Below, piece after piece: positions 47,430 to 59,500 of a stretch of 64,000 nt of DNA. The position numbers and the translations under genes are program-made. The notes below the pieces were generated by a model. The model was not told the DNA's origin and ran no database searches. It saw only the letters and a list, made by a program, of their open reading frames with translations. Source of the DNA: Platanthera guangdongensis (lineage: Eukaryota; Streptophyta; Magnoliopsida; Asparagales; Orchidaceae); contig CM077159.1 of NCBI GenBank assembly GCA_039583875.1, forward strand, positions 1,820,812 through 1,884,811, in the 5' to 3' direction. Positions within the stretch are counted from its first letter, which is position 1. The number at the start of each line of letters is the position of its first letter.

Positions 47430-49000
47430 TGATGCACTCTCGATAAGTGTACCGATCGCTGTCAAGTAATAAAAGTGAGGAGTTTAATCTGCAGATATCA
47501 ATCTCACGAGGTGTGCAAGTAGGGAGTGTGGTTTTGCTATAGGAAAAGTGATTGTTGGTGTTAACGTGGCAAAGGGGGTTTAGTTTTGGTTTCCTAAGTT
47601 TAATGCTAAAAAAACTAATGTGGGTCGCCGTAACCGCGTCGTCTGGGTGGAGTACTATGGAGAGTAGTATGGACTATGAACGATACAGCAAGGGTTGCAA
47701 TCACCTCATCACAAGGCACGCTCCTAGCAAGCACTAGAACGGCTTGATCACAACAAGCACAGGGAAAAACTGAAGCTTAACAACACAAGCAATGATTAAG
47801 ACATAACGACATATCGACATGCTGAAACCTTAAGCAAAACATTTTTCTCCAGCAACAATCCCACTATCACAAGTTCAGAGTTAAGTAACCACAAGAAGAG
47901 GTGGAGAAATACAACAAAGCGCACGAATGCTTTCTGAGATTCAGGCCGGAGTCAAGGGTTGTCGGGCCTTGTCCGAGCTCGGTCTACGGATGACGTCTGG
48001 GAACCAAGAAGGGCTGTCACTTCCTTCGAATATCCCGTCTTCTTCATGAATGATCGTTGGGCTAGTTCTGACTGAAGAAGTACGCAAGCGAAGCAACAAT
48101 GAGCTCAGATGGTAGCTTGGAGGTCGGAGAAGATGAAGGTGGCCGGAGACGCAACTATTGCAAGCTTTCTGAGGAGAAATGGTGGCCGGATGAACTCTCT
48201 AAGGAGGAGAGTGAAAATGGTGGTTGGAGGCGATTTTTCCCGCTCGGAGGAGCGGAAATGGCGGGGGAGAGGAGTTGGATCATTGGAAAGTGGAAATCTG
48301 CAACTTAAATAGAAAAGTCAGAAAAATTGGTCATACACGGTTTGTCGCATGGTCGTGTGCAAACTGTGCGATATTAACCTTTAAGATAGACAGGAGGAAG
48401 GAGATGCGTTGACCCGTGCATTTTCCTTCACGCACGGGCAGTCCCGCTTGTGCGTGAAGGACATCGCACGGGTAGCGACAGAGAGTTGGAAAACGGGGAC
48501 AAATAGTAAAACCATGTGTTTTACTCGCGCACGATTGTAGCCTCCCATGCGTGAACAACTCGCACGATTAACCACAGAATGGAACAAACAAAAAGCTACA
48601 GGAAAACCGTGCATTTCCTTCCAGCACGGTTTCGAAGAAGCCGTGCGTCAAACGTGCGTGAAGATCGTCGAACTCAGCTCGATAAAATTTATCGAACTCG
48701 GCTCGACGTTCTTCCAGCTGACTAAAACGGACGATCCAGCGCAAACTGTGAGTGAAAGAAATGCACGACCGTGCGTTTTCCTTAAGATATATTTCTTGCC
48801 TTCGGGAAAAACGCACCACCTGCACAACAAAACCAAAACTGGAGCACAAGCTCCCAGCAACAAAAATAAAGCTAAGAAAACAGCAGGAAAGAGCCATGGG
48901 GAGCACCATGTGCATACCCCCAAAACAGAATGCGCAATTGCACACCCTCAGGCACTGATGAGTCCAAATATTACCGATATCCGGTTGAAATGCAGTGTAC
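47430..49000 (-). repeat. 5' LTR of Athila element K
   Basis: The PBS-side end is TGATGCACTCTCG (plus strand). The far end lacks the normal TGATGAGTCC start in the right order: 'actgatgagtccaaatatta' occurs at about 48956-48975 and again at 49000-49019, where H begins. It contains inverted motifs GATCGTCGAACTCAGCTCG near 48665 and GCACG-rich repeats at 48410-48660. Confidence 0.82.
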
Positions 49001-50434
49001 TGATGAGTCCAAATATTACACTGATTTTTGGACTCATCTGGGTCAGTTTTATCGTCTTAGCACTGCACTTGAGAGGTATAACTGCTTATATTTGCTTACT
49101 TGCCTATTTCATGATTAAGTGCACTTTAGTCCCGTTTTCTGTGTGCTTTAGATGTTTTTGTATTTCCGTTTATTTTACTCGTTCTCTAGCCGTATCTTGA
49201 GAATGTGGTGTTCACTTTTGGTGGCCTATCTGCCACTTCTGCTTTTGAATGGGTCGTGTGCGTGCTCTGGAACCGCTCGGGAGACCCCGACGATACAGGA
49301 AAACTGCGCACGATCACTGGACTCACTACGCACGACAACTGGTCGTGCACCACTGATCGTGCGCATTACATTCTCCTTTTCCCCAGTTCTGTCTTAGCCA
49401 ATCGCACGATCAGTGGATTCAGTGCGCACGACCACCGGTCGTGCGCCACTGATCATGCGCATATCTGCTGATGTTTCTGTCAAAGTTGTAGGTTTAATTG
49501 GAAATTGCGCACGATCATCGACCGACAGTGCACATGACCACTGGTCATGTGCCACTGATCGTGTGCTCTGCTTATTCTTCCTCCGTATTTAAGGGTCTGC
49601 TCCGCAATTTAGGGTACGATGGATCATTTCTGCGATCGGGGAGTGGACGGGAAGTGCCGTTCTACCTCTCCAGCTGCTCCATCCACCTCCACCTTCATCG
49701 GGAGTCCGTAGCCGATGATTCTGAAGCTTTCCAAACCCTCCGGCGAAGCTCCCGGCCATTGATGACCTCAACTCCAAGCTTTCCACCGGAGTTGGTGAAG
49801 AAGATGACGTAGAGAACGAACTCAAAGGCCTTCAAGGTGACAACTCATTGGTACCAGAAGCCTCCTCGGACTGAGCCCGAAAGCAGATTGACAACTCACT
49901 ATTCCGGCCACGACCTGCGGTGGACCTTCACCATCTAGTGGTTTACTCCTCTTCCCCTTCCTTTATTGTATGGAATGATTCGATATTGTAATGAACTACA
50001 TTTTTCTACTCTATATCTAAGTGGATGTTTGTAGTTTTCATTTGCTTTGAGTTGTGTGTTGTGAATGCTCCTTGCCCACTCCACATCCACTCCATACCCT
50101 TGTTTCACTTGATTACACTCCACACAAGAACACTTCCATCCATTAACTTTCCGTCCACTCGCCCAACCGAAGTTCGGCATCGCGACCGATACACTCACCT
50201 CACCTTGCGAAGCTGTGCCTTCGACCCGCCAAGCCTTAATTAGTTTATTAGATCAAGAAACCACAATATCACAAGCCCCCTTTTTAATCTTTTTAAGTAT
50301 AACCCTCATAACGATATTTTCTGAACTGTTGCAGCTCTATGCTAATTGCATTCCTCAAGAGACCGACACTCAGGGATTTATTCCCAAACTTTTTTACTTG
50401 TGCGACCAGTGTGCTTGCCGATTTCCACGCATCA
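49001..50434 (+). repeat. 5' LTR of H (1434 bp)
   Basis: Runs from TGATGAGTCCAAATATTA to CCACGCATCA. The stretch 49290-49565 has repeated inverted motifs of the kind GCGCACGAC-CACTGGTCGTGCGC and CACTGATCGTGCGCA. Confidence 0.9.
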
Positions 50435-50440
50435 AGTTTT

Positions 50441-50458
50441 TGGCGCCGTTGTCGGGGA
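50441..50458 (+). other. PBS of H, tRNA-Asp type
   Basis: TGGCGCCGTTGTCGGGGA, the classic Athila/Tat primer site, six bases after the LTR end. Confidence 0.95.
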
Positions 50459-50616
50459 ATTGCAACTATAGAGCGACTCAGGATGACTGAAAATATTGTT
50501 ATAAGAGTTAGTGTATTTGACTGTTGTTTCCTTATGTAGTTTGCCGTAGTGGATGCAGGGTCGAGCCACAAGAGATCTAATAGCCTACTAATCCCTCTTC
50601 ATTGAAGCCACTTTCA

Positions 50617-51750
50617 ATGACTACTATTCAGCAGCAGACTTATAAAGCAAGCCTTAACAACCTCACATACCGAGCAGAAACGGGAAATAACAGTTTCGAG
50701 ATCTCGCCTGATCTCATCGAATACATCATCGAAAACTGCTAATTCAGCGGAGACGAAAATGTAGATGCATTATGCCACGTGCAGAGGTTCTTAGAAATTT
50801 ACAACACTTGTATGCCAAACGCTGCCAAAAGCGAGCAGCAGAGTATCCGACTCTTTTCCTTCTCCATGAAAGACGAAGCAAAGCGATGGTATCAAGATAA
50901 CCGAAAGGGAATATCCTCATCCTGGAAACAACTCGAAGGGAAATTCTAGGCCAAATTCCGACAACAAATGCTATCAATAGACAATTACAAGCAGCTCATC
51001 ACCTTCACCCAAAGAAACGAAGAGACCTTGTTCGATACATGGGAGCATTTCCAGTCCCTGCAAAGGGAATGCTACAGAGTGGAAATGTCAGACATCCTCC
51101 TAATCCAAACTTTCTACTTCGACATCTCAGATAGATTCCGACCATTACTCGAAGTCGCAGTCGGCGGAACTCTATTTAACAAATCCAGCGAGGACGCCTG
51201 GGAAGTAATAAACAACATTGCCCAAACTAGTAGGCATTGGAACTCTCCGCCTTTTCTCGACCTTCCGGTAGAGATAAATTCAGTAGTCTCTGATGAAGCC
51301 ACTGACCGCAATCCCTCATCAAAGACAGAGCAATTTTTCACTTATGCGTGCAAAATGATGGAGATGTTCAACGACCAAGCCACCTCCATTCAGCGCCTAC
51401 AAACTGCCATAAGAATTCTCACGGAAATATTTTTATGTTTAGTCGATCAGAAACAGGAAACGGTACATACAATGAGATTGAGAAGCGAAAAAAGTCTAGA
51501 GAGGGCCTCGCCTCCTGATCCTCCCGCACAATCACTCCGCGAACCCATTGCCAATTTGATAGAGGAACCTCCGTCCTCATCGATCGAGCAAGAACCCATG
51601 ACAGTAGTAAAACCAATGAAGAATGACGTGAAGCCTCCATTTCCCCACCGTCTGCAAAATAAAAAGGCTGAAAAGCAATTCCATAAATTCCTCGAGATCA
51701 TGAAAGGAGTCCAAATAAGCATACCTCTAACAGAATCTATCACTTAGATC
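50617..51750 (+). pseudogene. gag: Athila gag of H with three stops
   Basis: Starts at ATG 50617 (MTTIQQQTYKASLNN). It keeps the order of Athila gag blocks: FEISPDLIEYIIENC, a capsid region with LFSFSMKDEAKRWYQDN, then ITFTQRNEETLFDTWEHFQS. Stops lie at 50740-50742 (TAA), 50947-50949 (TAG) and 51745-51750 (TAG), all in the same frame that carries on into protease and RT. No zinc knuckle is found in the open stretch 50968-51747, unlike the K gag. Decayed, but the frame is mostly preserved. Confidence 0.85.
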
Positions 51751-53969
51751 CCAGGATATTCCAAGTTCCTAAAGAACCTCATCTCGAGGCGTAAATCTTT
51801 AGAAGGACTGAAAACGATCAACCTTCCCAAAGACTGCTCAACTCTCCTCGCCAACTATTCCCCAACCAAACACAGAGATCCGGGAAGTTTCACCATCCCC
51901 TACAGAATTGGCCTACACAGATCCGGCCGCGCATTATGTGATTTGGGAGCTTCGATAAATCTAATGCCACTCTCCATCTTCCACGAGCTAGGAGTTGGGA
52001 TTCTACAGCCCACCCACCTGAGGTTGCAATTAGCTGACAGATCGATAAAAAAACCGACCGAGATAGTCGAAGACATCACTGTCATGGTCAACAACCTCGC
52101 CTTCCCAGCAGATTTAGTCGTCCTCGACATGATGGTCGATCCCAAAGTACCTATAATCCTAGGACGGCCCTTCCTCGACACATCCCGTGCCATTATCAAC
52201 GTCGACCAAGGAGAGCTCACCCTAAGCCTAAGGGAAGAATCGATTTCTTTCAATGTCCATAAACCTCCCGAACATCTCAGAATCACCAACTGCGAAGAAG
52301 CAGATTTGATAGACGAACCAGACATGTATAGCGAAATGATTCTTGACCAAGCCGAGCCAGCATGGGAAGTGGAAGATGCACTCGACAAAACCGCCAGAAC
52401 TAATGTCCCGAGAACCCCGCATCCAACCAAAGAACCTTTCATCGCATCTACCATCACACCCACTGCCGCAACTCTGAAGCCACTGCCCGAATCCGTGAAA
52501 TACGCTTTCCTATAGGAAGGCACAGCATGCCCGGTCATCATCTCCGCATCCCTCTCCGCCGACAATGAACTCGCCTTGGTCGATGTCTTAAAGAAATACA
52601 AAAATGTTTTTGGACGATCATTAGCCGACTTAAAAGGGATCAGCCCGGCGTTTTGCATGCACAAGATTCTGCTTGAAGATCAATACAAACCGTCGGTACA
52701 ACCTCAAAGGAGACTTAACCCCAAGATTCATGAAGTGGTACAGGCAGAAGTAATAAAATTGCTTGATGCGGGTATCATTTACCCAATCAGCGACAGCCAA
52801 TGGGTAAGCCCAGTTCCAGTGGTGCCCAAAAAGGGCGGGATTACCGTGGTGGCCAACGAAACGAATGAATTATTACCCACCCACATGGTCACTGGGTGGC
52901 TAGTCTGCATAGACTACCGAAAACTGAATGAGGCTACATGCAAAGATCACTTCCCGCTACCCTTCATCGACCAGATGCTGAAAAAATTGGCCGGTCAGGA
53001 ATACTATTGTTTCCTTGATGGGTATTCAGGATACAATCAAATCACAGTTGACCCCGACGACCAAGACAAAACGACGTTCATGTGCCCATCTGGCACCTTT
53101 GCGTTTAGGAGAATGCCATTCGGATTGTTCAACGGCCCAACAACCTTCCAGCGATGCGTGATCGCCATCTTCGGCAACATGATAGGAGACTTTCTCAAAG
53201 TCTTCATGGACGACTTTTCCCTTTTCGGGAACAACTTCAATTCCTGCCTCGCGAATCTAGCCAAAGCTCTGAAGCGGTGCGAAGATACAAACATTGTATT
53301 GAATTGGGAGAAATGCCATTTCATGCTTCACGAGGGCATCATCTTAGGCCACAAAGTTTCTCACAGGGTGCTCGAAGTCGACCAAGAGAAAGTCAGCATC
53401 ATCAAAAATCTTCCTCCTTCATCTTCCGCCAAGGGTATCTGCAGCTTCTTGGGACACGCCGGCTTCTACAAAAGATTCATCAGTAATTTCTCATCAATAT
53501 CCAAGCCACTCACAAATCTGCTGGCCAAGGACACCCAGTTTGACTTCGACAAAAAAAATGTCTGCAAGCCTTCAAGACTCTCAAAGAACGACTCATCTCT
53601 GCTCCAATCTTGGTGGCACCAGATTGGACTTTGCCTTTCGAAGTCATGTGCGACGCAAGCGATGTTGCAGTTGGAGCGGTGCTCGGTCAAACGAAAAACA
53701 AAATCTTTTATACTATCTCCTATGCCAGCCGGACCCTCAACGATGCCCGACTGAATTATACCACTACAGAAAAGGAGCTTTTGGCAGTGATCTTTGCTTT
53801 CGAAAAATTCGATTCGTACTTAGTGTTATCTAAGGTCATTGTCTACACTGACCATGCTGCACTAAGGTATTTATTCAAGAAGAAAGATGCCAAGCCCCGA
53901 CTAATCCATTGGATTCTTCTACTATAATAATATGACATCAAGTTCCGAGACAAGAAAGGGGTAGAGAAC
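51751..53969 (+). pseudogene. pol: Athila protease-RT-RNase H of H, interrupted
   Basis: Continues in gag's frame. The protease has ALCDLGASINLMPLSIF near 51935. A TAG follows at 52513-52515. RT (52576-53560) shows YPISDSQWVSPVPVVPKKGG, CIDYRKLNEAT, the YSGYNQI block, RMPFGLFNGP and the active site FMDDFSLFG near 53205. A run of eight A at about 53552-53559 shifts the frame, and RNase H follows in another frame (53610-53930): [16 protein letters not shown] and [11 protein letters not shown]. It ends at the KKGVENC block, where H is cut at 53970. No integrase. Confidence 0.92.
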
Positions 53970-54121
53970 TGTTGGGTATTGTATCCACAATGTACCTGAT
54001 TTGAAGAAGCCCCTGGACAAGCTAAGGTCAATAGACAATGTATTTGATAAAATCTTTCAAGTTGTACTTGCAGCTATTCCACGCTAGGTGCACACCAATG
54101 TCAGGGTGCAGTAGGTCAATA
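53970..54121 (+). repeat. LTR-like fragment (L), left of element D
   Basis: Starts TGTTGGGTATTGTATCC, which looks like a copia LTR start, inside the RNase H of H. It continues at 63834 after D. The last five bases (CAATA, 54117-54121) are D's target duplication. No gene. Confidence 0.55.
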
Positions 54122-56530
54122 TGTAACACCCCCTATCCGTCGCATAGCATATAGCAGTAGGTCCGGCCGGGGTCCGACGCCGTATACCACAGACAGACCG
54201 GGTGGTTACTTATGGAAACCATCCAACCAATCTCAACGTCCTACACAGAGCATTCTAGCGGAAGCAGTTTGTATAAGTTGTAAACAAGAACCCAGCATAA
54301 GAGCATGAATGTCCACTAACATGATAATAGGAATGTTATTACAAAATACTCAAAAGTCGGCCTTAAGGCCTTACAAAATGGTTCACTTGTCTTTTACATG
54401 ATTTACAAACCTCGGCTCGCAGGCCGGCCATACATGAATAAAACATAAACCATTTCCACTTGGGCCTTCGAGGGCCAGCTTCGCAAAAAGGGCTTTAGCC
54501 CGCTATTGACCGCTTGGTCCAGCTGCACCTGCAAGCAAACAAACCACCGCACGGTGGCAAACAAAGCAACGGTCAGCAATGCTGACCAAATTATAACGAT
54601 CCCGCCCCCAACTCGGGGCGGCGATGCTCCTTCCCTGCATTTCATTAGCACAAGCGAGCAATGCATATAACCATAGCCATTTCATCACAGACGTTGGCTC
54701 GTACGGCCACACGTCCCGTGCACTCAGGGCACATTCTCGGTGAACCGGTCGATGTTACGTCAATTGAAGCCATTAACATTCCGGACTCACCACCGCCACT
54801 TAGACGGCCATTCCTATGAGCAATTCGTCTTCATGGTATTGGTCACGTCAATTTAAGCCATCGACCACCGAAGACCCCCATTTATGCCAACGGCGAGTGC
54901 CATGTACCTTTAGGTCTCTCTAACCCGAACGACATAAAGCGGGTACGGCTCCATCTAACCCGTGCTCACATCGCAACGGCAATTTAAGCCATATGCGCGG
55001 GTCAAACTTTCACCGAGTCCCATTCTATCACAAGTCACATAACCCCGTTATGTTCAAGTTGGCTCTCAGGCCACCAAGTTGGCAAGACCTCGTGTCCGCC
55101 CAGTTTTCCGGGTGCACCTTTGGGTTAGTCCCCAAGGCTCCCTGCTGCAATCTACCGCGTAGAAAACCCGAAAAACACCAAATAGCACGGAGTCTTCTCC
55201 GGCCTTATGCAATGCAACATCACCGATCCGAACTACATGTCCGGGTAGGCTTCAACCAAAATGCCTATGTCCGTTCTCGCATATGGACGCTAAACAACGG
55301 GGACTTTACATATCTACCCGAAGGAACGCCTCCAACTCTTCGCCAACTCGCGAGAGAGGGCTTCCTATGCTAAGAAAGAGAGCTATCATGCTCAAAAGTG
55401 AGGATCGTTACCCTTGCGTTCCTCTTCGGCGCCATCGAAAAGTAATCGGATGGAATTGACCGCACTAGCGTTGCCTCCGCGGATCCGGAGTCGGCTTGCG
55501 ATTCGGAGCTCCGAAGCTCCTCCAATGGCGGATCTAGCTCCTCTTCTTCTTGCCTTAGCTCTTCTTTCTCCAAGGGTTTGGAGAGAGAACAAGTGGAAAA
55601 AGTGAGGGTTTTCTAAGTCAAAACCCGGGTATATCCCTTCAGGAACAACCCCCAGCCGTTGGATCTTCAGTCAAAGAAATGAACGGCTTCGATTCGGGAC
55701 TGAAATGCCCAATCTGGGCCGAACACGGCCTGGCACACGCCCGTGTCCAGGGCCGTGTGCCTCATTCGCCGTCAAAATCGAATCACCTGGAACCTCACAC
55801 GGGTCTCGAACACGCCCGTGTTCGAGCTGACACGCCCGTGTTCCACCTGACACGGCCGTGTAGCTGGCCGTGTACCCCATGATTTTCTCCCGTTTTCAAC
55901 CCGAGCACTGCACGGGTTCTAGGACACGCCTGTGTCCTTGCCCGTGTCACCTTGACACGCCTGGGCTCCAGGCCGTGTACAAGGTCTCGGCACTTCGCGG
56001 CTAAGTGTCGACACGGGTCGACACGCCCTGCGACACGCCCGTGTCGCAGGCCGTGTGCCATGTCTCGACACACTGTCGACACCAAAGTGTCGACTTCGCG
56101 GGACGAGTGTCGACACGGGTTGACACGCCCTGCGACACGCCCGTGTCGCAGGCCGTGTGCCGTGTCTCGACACACTGTCGACACCAAAGTGTCGACTTCG
56201 CGGGACGAGTGTCGACACGGGTTGACACGCCCTGCGACACGCCCGTGTCGCAGGCCGTGTGCCGTGTCTCGACACAACGTCGAAGCACTGTGTCGACTTC
56301 ACGGCTAAGTGTCGACACTGGTCGACACGCCCTGCGACACGCCCGTGTCGCAGGCCGTGTGCCCAGTCTCGACACAATGTCGAGACCAAAGTGTCGACTT
56401 CACGCCTTAGTGTCGACACAGGCTTGACACGCCCTGGGACACGCCCGTGTCCCAGGCCGTGTGCCTGCAGCCAGAACTCAAACTGGCCCAAATTATTCCC
56501 CTCTGCTCCTTTGAGTTTCGGGGCGTTACA
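54122..56530 (-). repeat. 3' LTR of D (2409 bp)
   Basis: The plus strand runs from TGTAACACCCCC to GGGGCGTTACA. One base is missing relative to the other LTR near 55428 ('cctcttcggc' versus 'cctctttcggc'). Confidence 0.97.
55985..56430. repeat. 102-bp tandem array in D LTR
   Basis: The string GTGTCGCAGGCCGTGTGCC starts at 56041, 56143, 56245 and 56345, a period of 102, 102 and 100 bp. Each unit has GACACGCCCGTGTC and GTGTCGACAC-type palindromes. The same array is at 63283-63728. Confidence 0.93.
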
Positions 56531-59500
56531 ACACTACCCCTCTTAAAAGAATTTCGCCCACGAAATTACATACAGGGAAAAACATGTACAAACTTAAATT
56601 TGTACCTGAGCGGAACAACTCCGGATATTCGTCAAGCATCGTCTGCTCTCGCTCCCAAGAGAGCTCCTCACGACCGCAATTGTCCCACCGGACTTTGACC
56701 ATCCTGATCTCTTTATTGCGTAGCCGCTTGACCTCCGAGTCCTCAATCCGCACGGGCTTGACTTTTGTCGTTAGCCCACTATCCACCGGCACTTGATTGG
56801 CCGCGATCACTTGCGTAGGCTCTTGCACCGCCTTCCGAAGCACCGAAATATGGAATACATCATGTAAACCACTTAGCTCCACTGAAAGCTTCAGCCGATA
56901 GGCCGCTTCTCCTACTCGCTCCAGAACCTCGAACGGTCCAAGGTACCTCGGGCTTAGCTTTTTCAATCGCCGCACCCGCGAGACACCCTTGAACGGCTTG
57001 ATCTTCAAGTATACATAATCGCCCACAGCGAACTCCACGTTCCTGTGCTTGGCATTATAGTACTTTGCTTGTCGGTCCTGAGCGATAAGCAACCTCTCCC
57101 GAATGGTTCTCACCAACGAAGTAGCATCCTCCACTTCCGATCGCTTATACAACTTCGACTCGCCCGTTTCTAACCAAGACAACGGCGTGCGACATCGTCT
57201 ACCATAAAGGGCCTCGAAAGGCGCCATCTGAATACTTGCTTGGTAGCTATTGTTGTATGCGAACTCCACCAAATAAAGGTGGTCCTCCCATTGCTTTCCA
57301 AAGTCCAAGACACACATGCGAAGCATGTCTTCCATGGTTCTATTGACCCTCTCGGTCTGCCCATCCGTTTGCGGATGGAAGGCTGTGCTAAACTTCAGCT
57401 TTGTTCCCAACATTTGCTGCACCAGCCTCCAATCATTGGACGTGAACCGTCCATCTCGGTCACTCACGATGCTGCGGGGCACACCATGAAGCCGCACTAT
57501 GTTGTCCACATAAAGCTTTGCCAGCTTCTCCACCGGATCATCCTTCCTATGCGGAATAAAATGCGACACCTTTGTTAATCGATCGACCACCACCCAAATG
57601 GCGTCGTTCCCCTTCTGCGACCTTGGCAAACCATGCACAAAGTCCATAGAGATGTCGTCGAATTTCCACTCCGGAATAGGCAAGGACTTAAGAAATCCTC
57701 CCGGCTTTTGGCACTCCGCCTTTACCAAGGCGCAGGTTTGGCACTTCGCTACATATAGCGCCACATCCTTTTTCAAACCCGGCCACCAAAATAGCTTCTT
57801 TACATCACGGTACATCTTCGTGCTCCCCGGGTGAATCGAGTACTTGGTATGGTGCGCCTCGTACAACAACTCCGCCCGTAAACTGCCCACACTTGGGACG
57901 CACAAACGACCGTCTTTCCACAACAATCCGTCCTCCACAACGAATTGGGAATTTGACCCATCCAGAGCCTCTATCATGAACTGCTTCATATGAGCATCCA
58001 TATCCAAAGCCTGCCGAATCCGATCAGCCAGGTCATATTGGACTTCAGTCCAATTCAGCACTGCTTCAGCACTAGATTGTCTATCCACACAAACAATCTC
58101 CAACGCCTCCAGCTCCTGCACCAACCGCTCATCATGCACTGATAGCCAATTCGCTTGAGCTGGGGCTCGGCGACTCAACGCGTCCGCAACCGCATTCCCT
58201 TTGCCAGGCACGTAGTGGATCTTGAAAGTATAGTCCCCCAGGAACTCCATCCACCTACGCTGCCGCATATTCAGATCTTTCTGATCAATCAAATACTTTA
58301 GGCTCTTGTGATCGGTGTAGATATCAATCTTCACACCGTACAAATAGTGTCTCCACAGCTTCAAGGCAAAAATCACGGCCGCCAACTCCAAGTCGTGGAC
58401 CGGATAATTCCTCTCGTGCACTTTTAGCTGTCTCGAGCCATAAGCTATCACGCTGCCGTGCTGCAGTAGCACGCAACCCAAACCGCTGCCCGAAGCATCG
58501 CTATATATCTCATAGCCTTCGGTTCCACATGGCGAACTCAGCACAGGCGCCGTGGTCAACCGACACTTCAATTCCTCAAAAGCTCGCGCGCACTCCGGCG
58601 TCCAAACGAACTTATGCTCCTTCCTCGTCAAAGTAGTGAGAGGTAGCGCTATCCGCGAGAAGTTCTCTACGAAGCGCCTATAATAACCGGCAAGCCCCAA
58701 AAAGCTCCGGACTTCTGCTACCGTAGCAAGCTCAGGCCACTCCCGTATCGCAACAATCTTCGCCGGATCCACCGCAATACCCTCTCCACTCACTATATGC
58801 CCAAGGAACGCCACTGAGGATAGCCAAAACTCGCACTTCGAGAACTTGGCATACAACTGGTTTCTCCTGAGTGTCTCCAACACCAAATGGAGATGCTTGA
58901 AGTGATCCTCCTCACTTTGCGAGTACACCAAAATATCGTCGATGAAGACGATCACAAAATGGTCCAAGTACTCCCTGAACGTCCTGTTCATCAAATCCAT
59001 AAATACTGACGGCGCATTAGTCAGCCCAAACGGCATGACCGTAAACTCATAATGCCCGTATCTCGTACTAAACGCTGTCTTCGGGATATCACTCTCCCTT
59101 ATCCGCAGCTGATAGTACCCAGACTTGAGATCTAACTTCGAGTACACCGTCGACCCGACTAACTGATCAAAGAGATCATCAATCCGGGGGATCGGATACT
59201 TGTTCTTCTCAGTCAGCTTATTTAGCTCCCGATAATCAATACATAATCTCAAGCTTCCGTCCTTCTTCTTAACAAAGAGGACCGGTGCGCTCCAAGGCGA
59301 AGAACTCGGGCGCACATACCCTTGCTCCAACAACTCTTGTAGTTGAACTTTCAGCTCCGCCATTTCCTTAGGCGCTAGCCGATACGGAGATCGTGACACA
59401 GGCTTTGCACCTGGCACTAGCTCGATCGTAAAATCTATCTCCCGCTGAGGCGGGGCTCCAGGAAGATCTGCGGGGAACACATCAGGGTATTCCGATACCA

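Larger units (their letters stand above)
41251..49000. mobile_element. Rearranged Athila-type gypsy cluster (K)
   Basis: Contains a minus-strand 5' LTR (49000-47430), PBS, gag and protease region (to 45183). Then comes an LTR start in plus orientation (44572-45182) preceded by plus-strand 3' non-coding sequence and PPT, then a plus-strand second copy of the protease region (42079-42822), and finally the end part of a minus-strand LTR (41251-42078). RT, RNase H and integrase are absent. Inverting the segment between the two protease copies would give a single minus-strand order. Confidence 0.75.
49001..53969 (+). mobile_element. Athila-type gypsy element (H), truncated
   Basis: Plus strand: 5' LTR, tRNA-Asp PBS, gag, protease, RT and part of RNase H. 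Integrase and 3' LTR are missing; sequence L takes over at 53970. Confidence 0.9.

Noticed and set aside
48547..49200. 217-codon plus-strand ORF at the K/H boundary
   Set aside because: It crosses two LTRs in opposite orientation; no domain and no conserved counterpart.
50441..50458. tRNA gene fragment
   Set aside because: The 18 nt match a tRNA-Asp 3' end complement only; this is the retrotransposon primer site.
55985..56430. CRISPR-like array of repeats
   Set aside because: The period is about 102 bp with no unique spacers; units are similar along their full length, and the context is a plant LTR.
55795..56491. ORFs of 118-190 codons on both strands in the D LTR array (and the copy at 63093-63945)
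   Set aside because: Same cause: a 102-bp unit divisible by three keeps several frames open. No start context, no domain.
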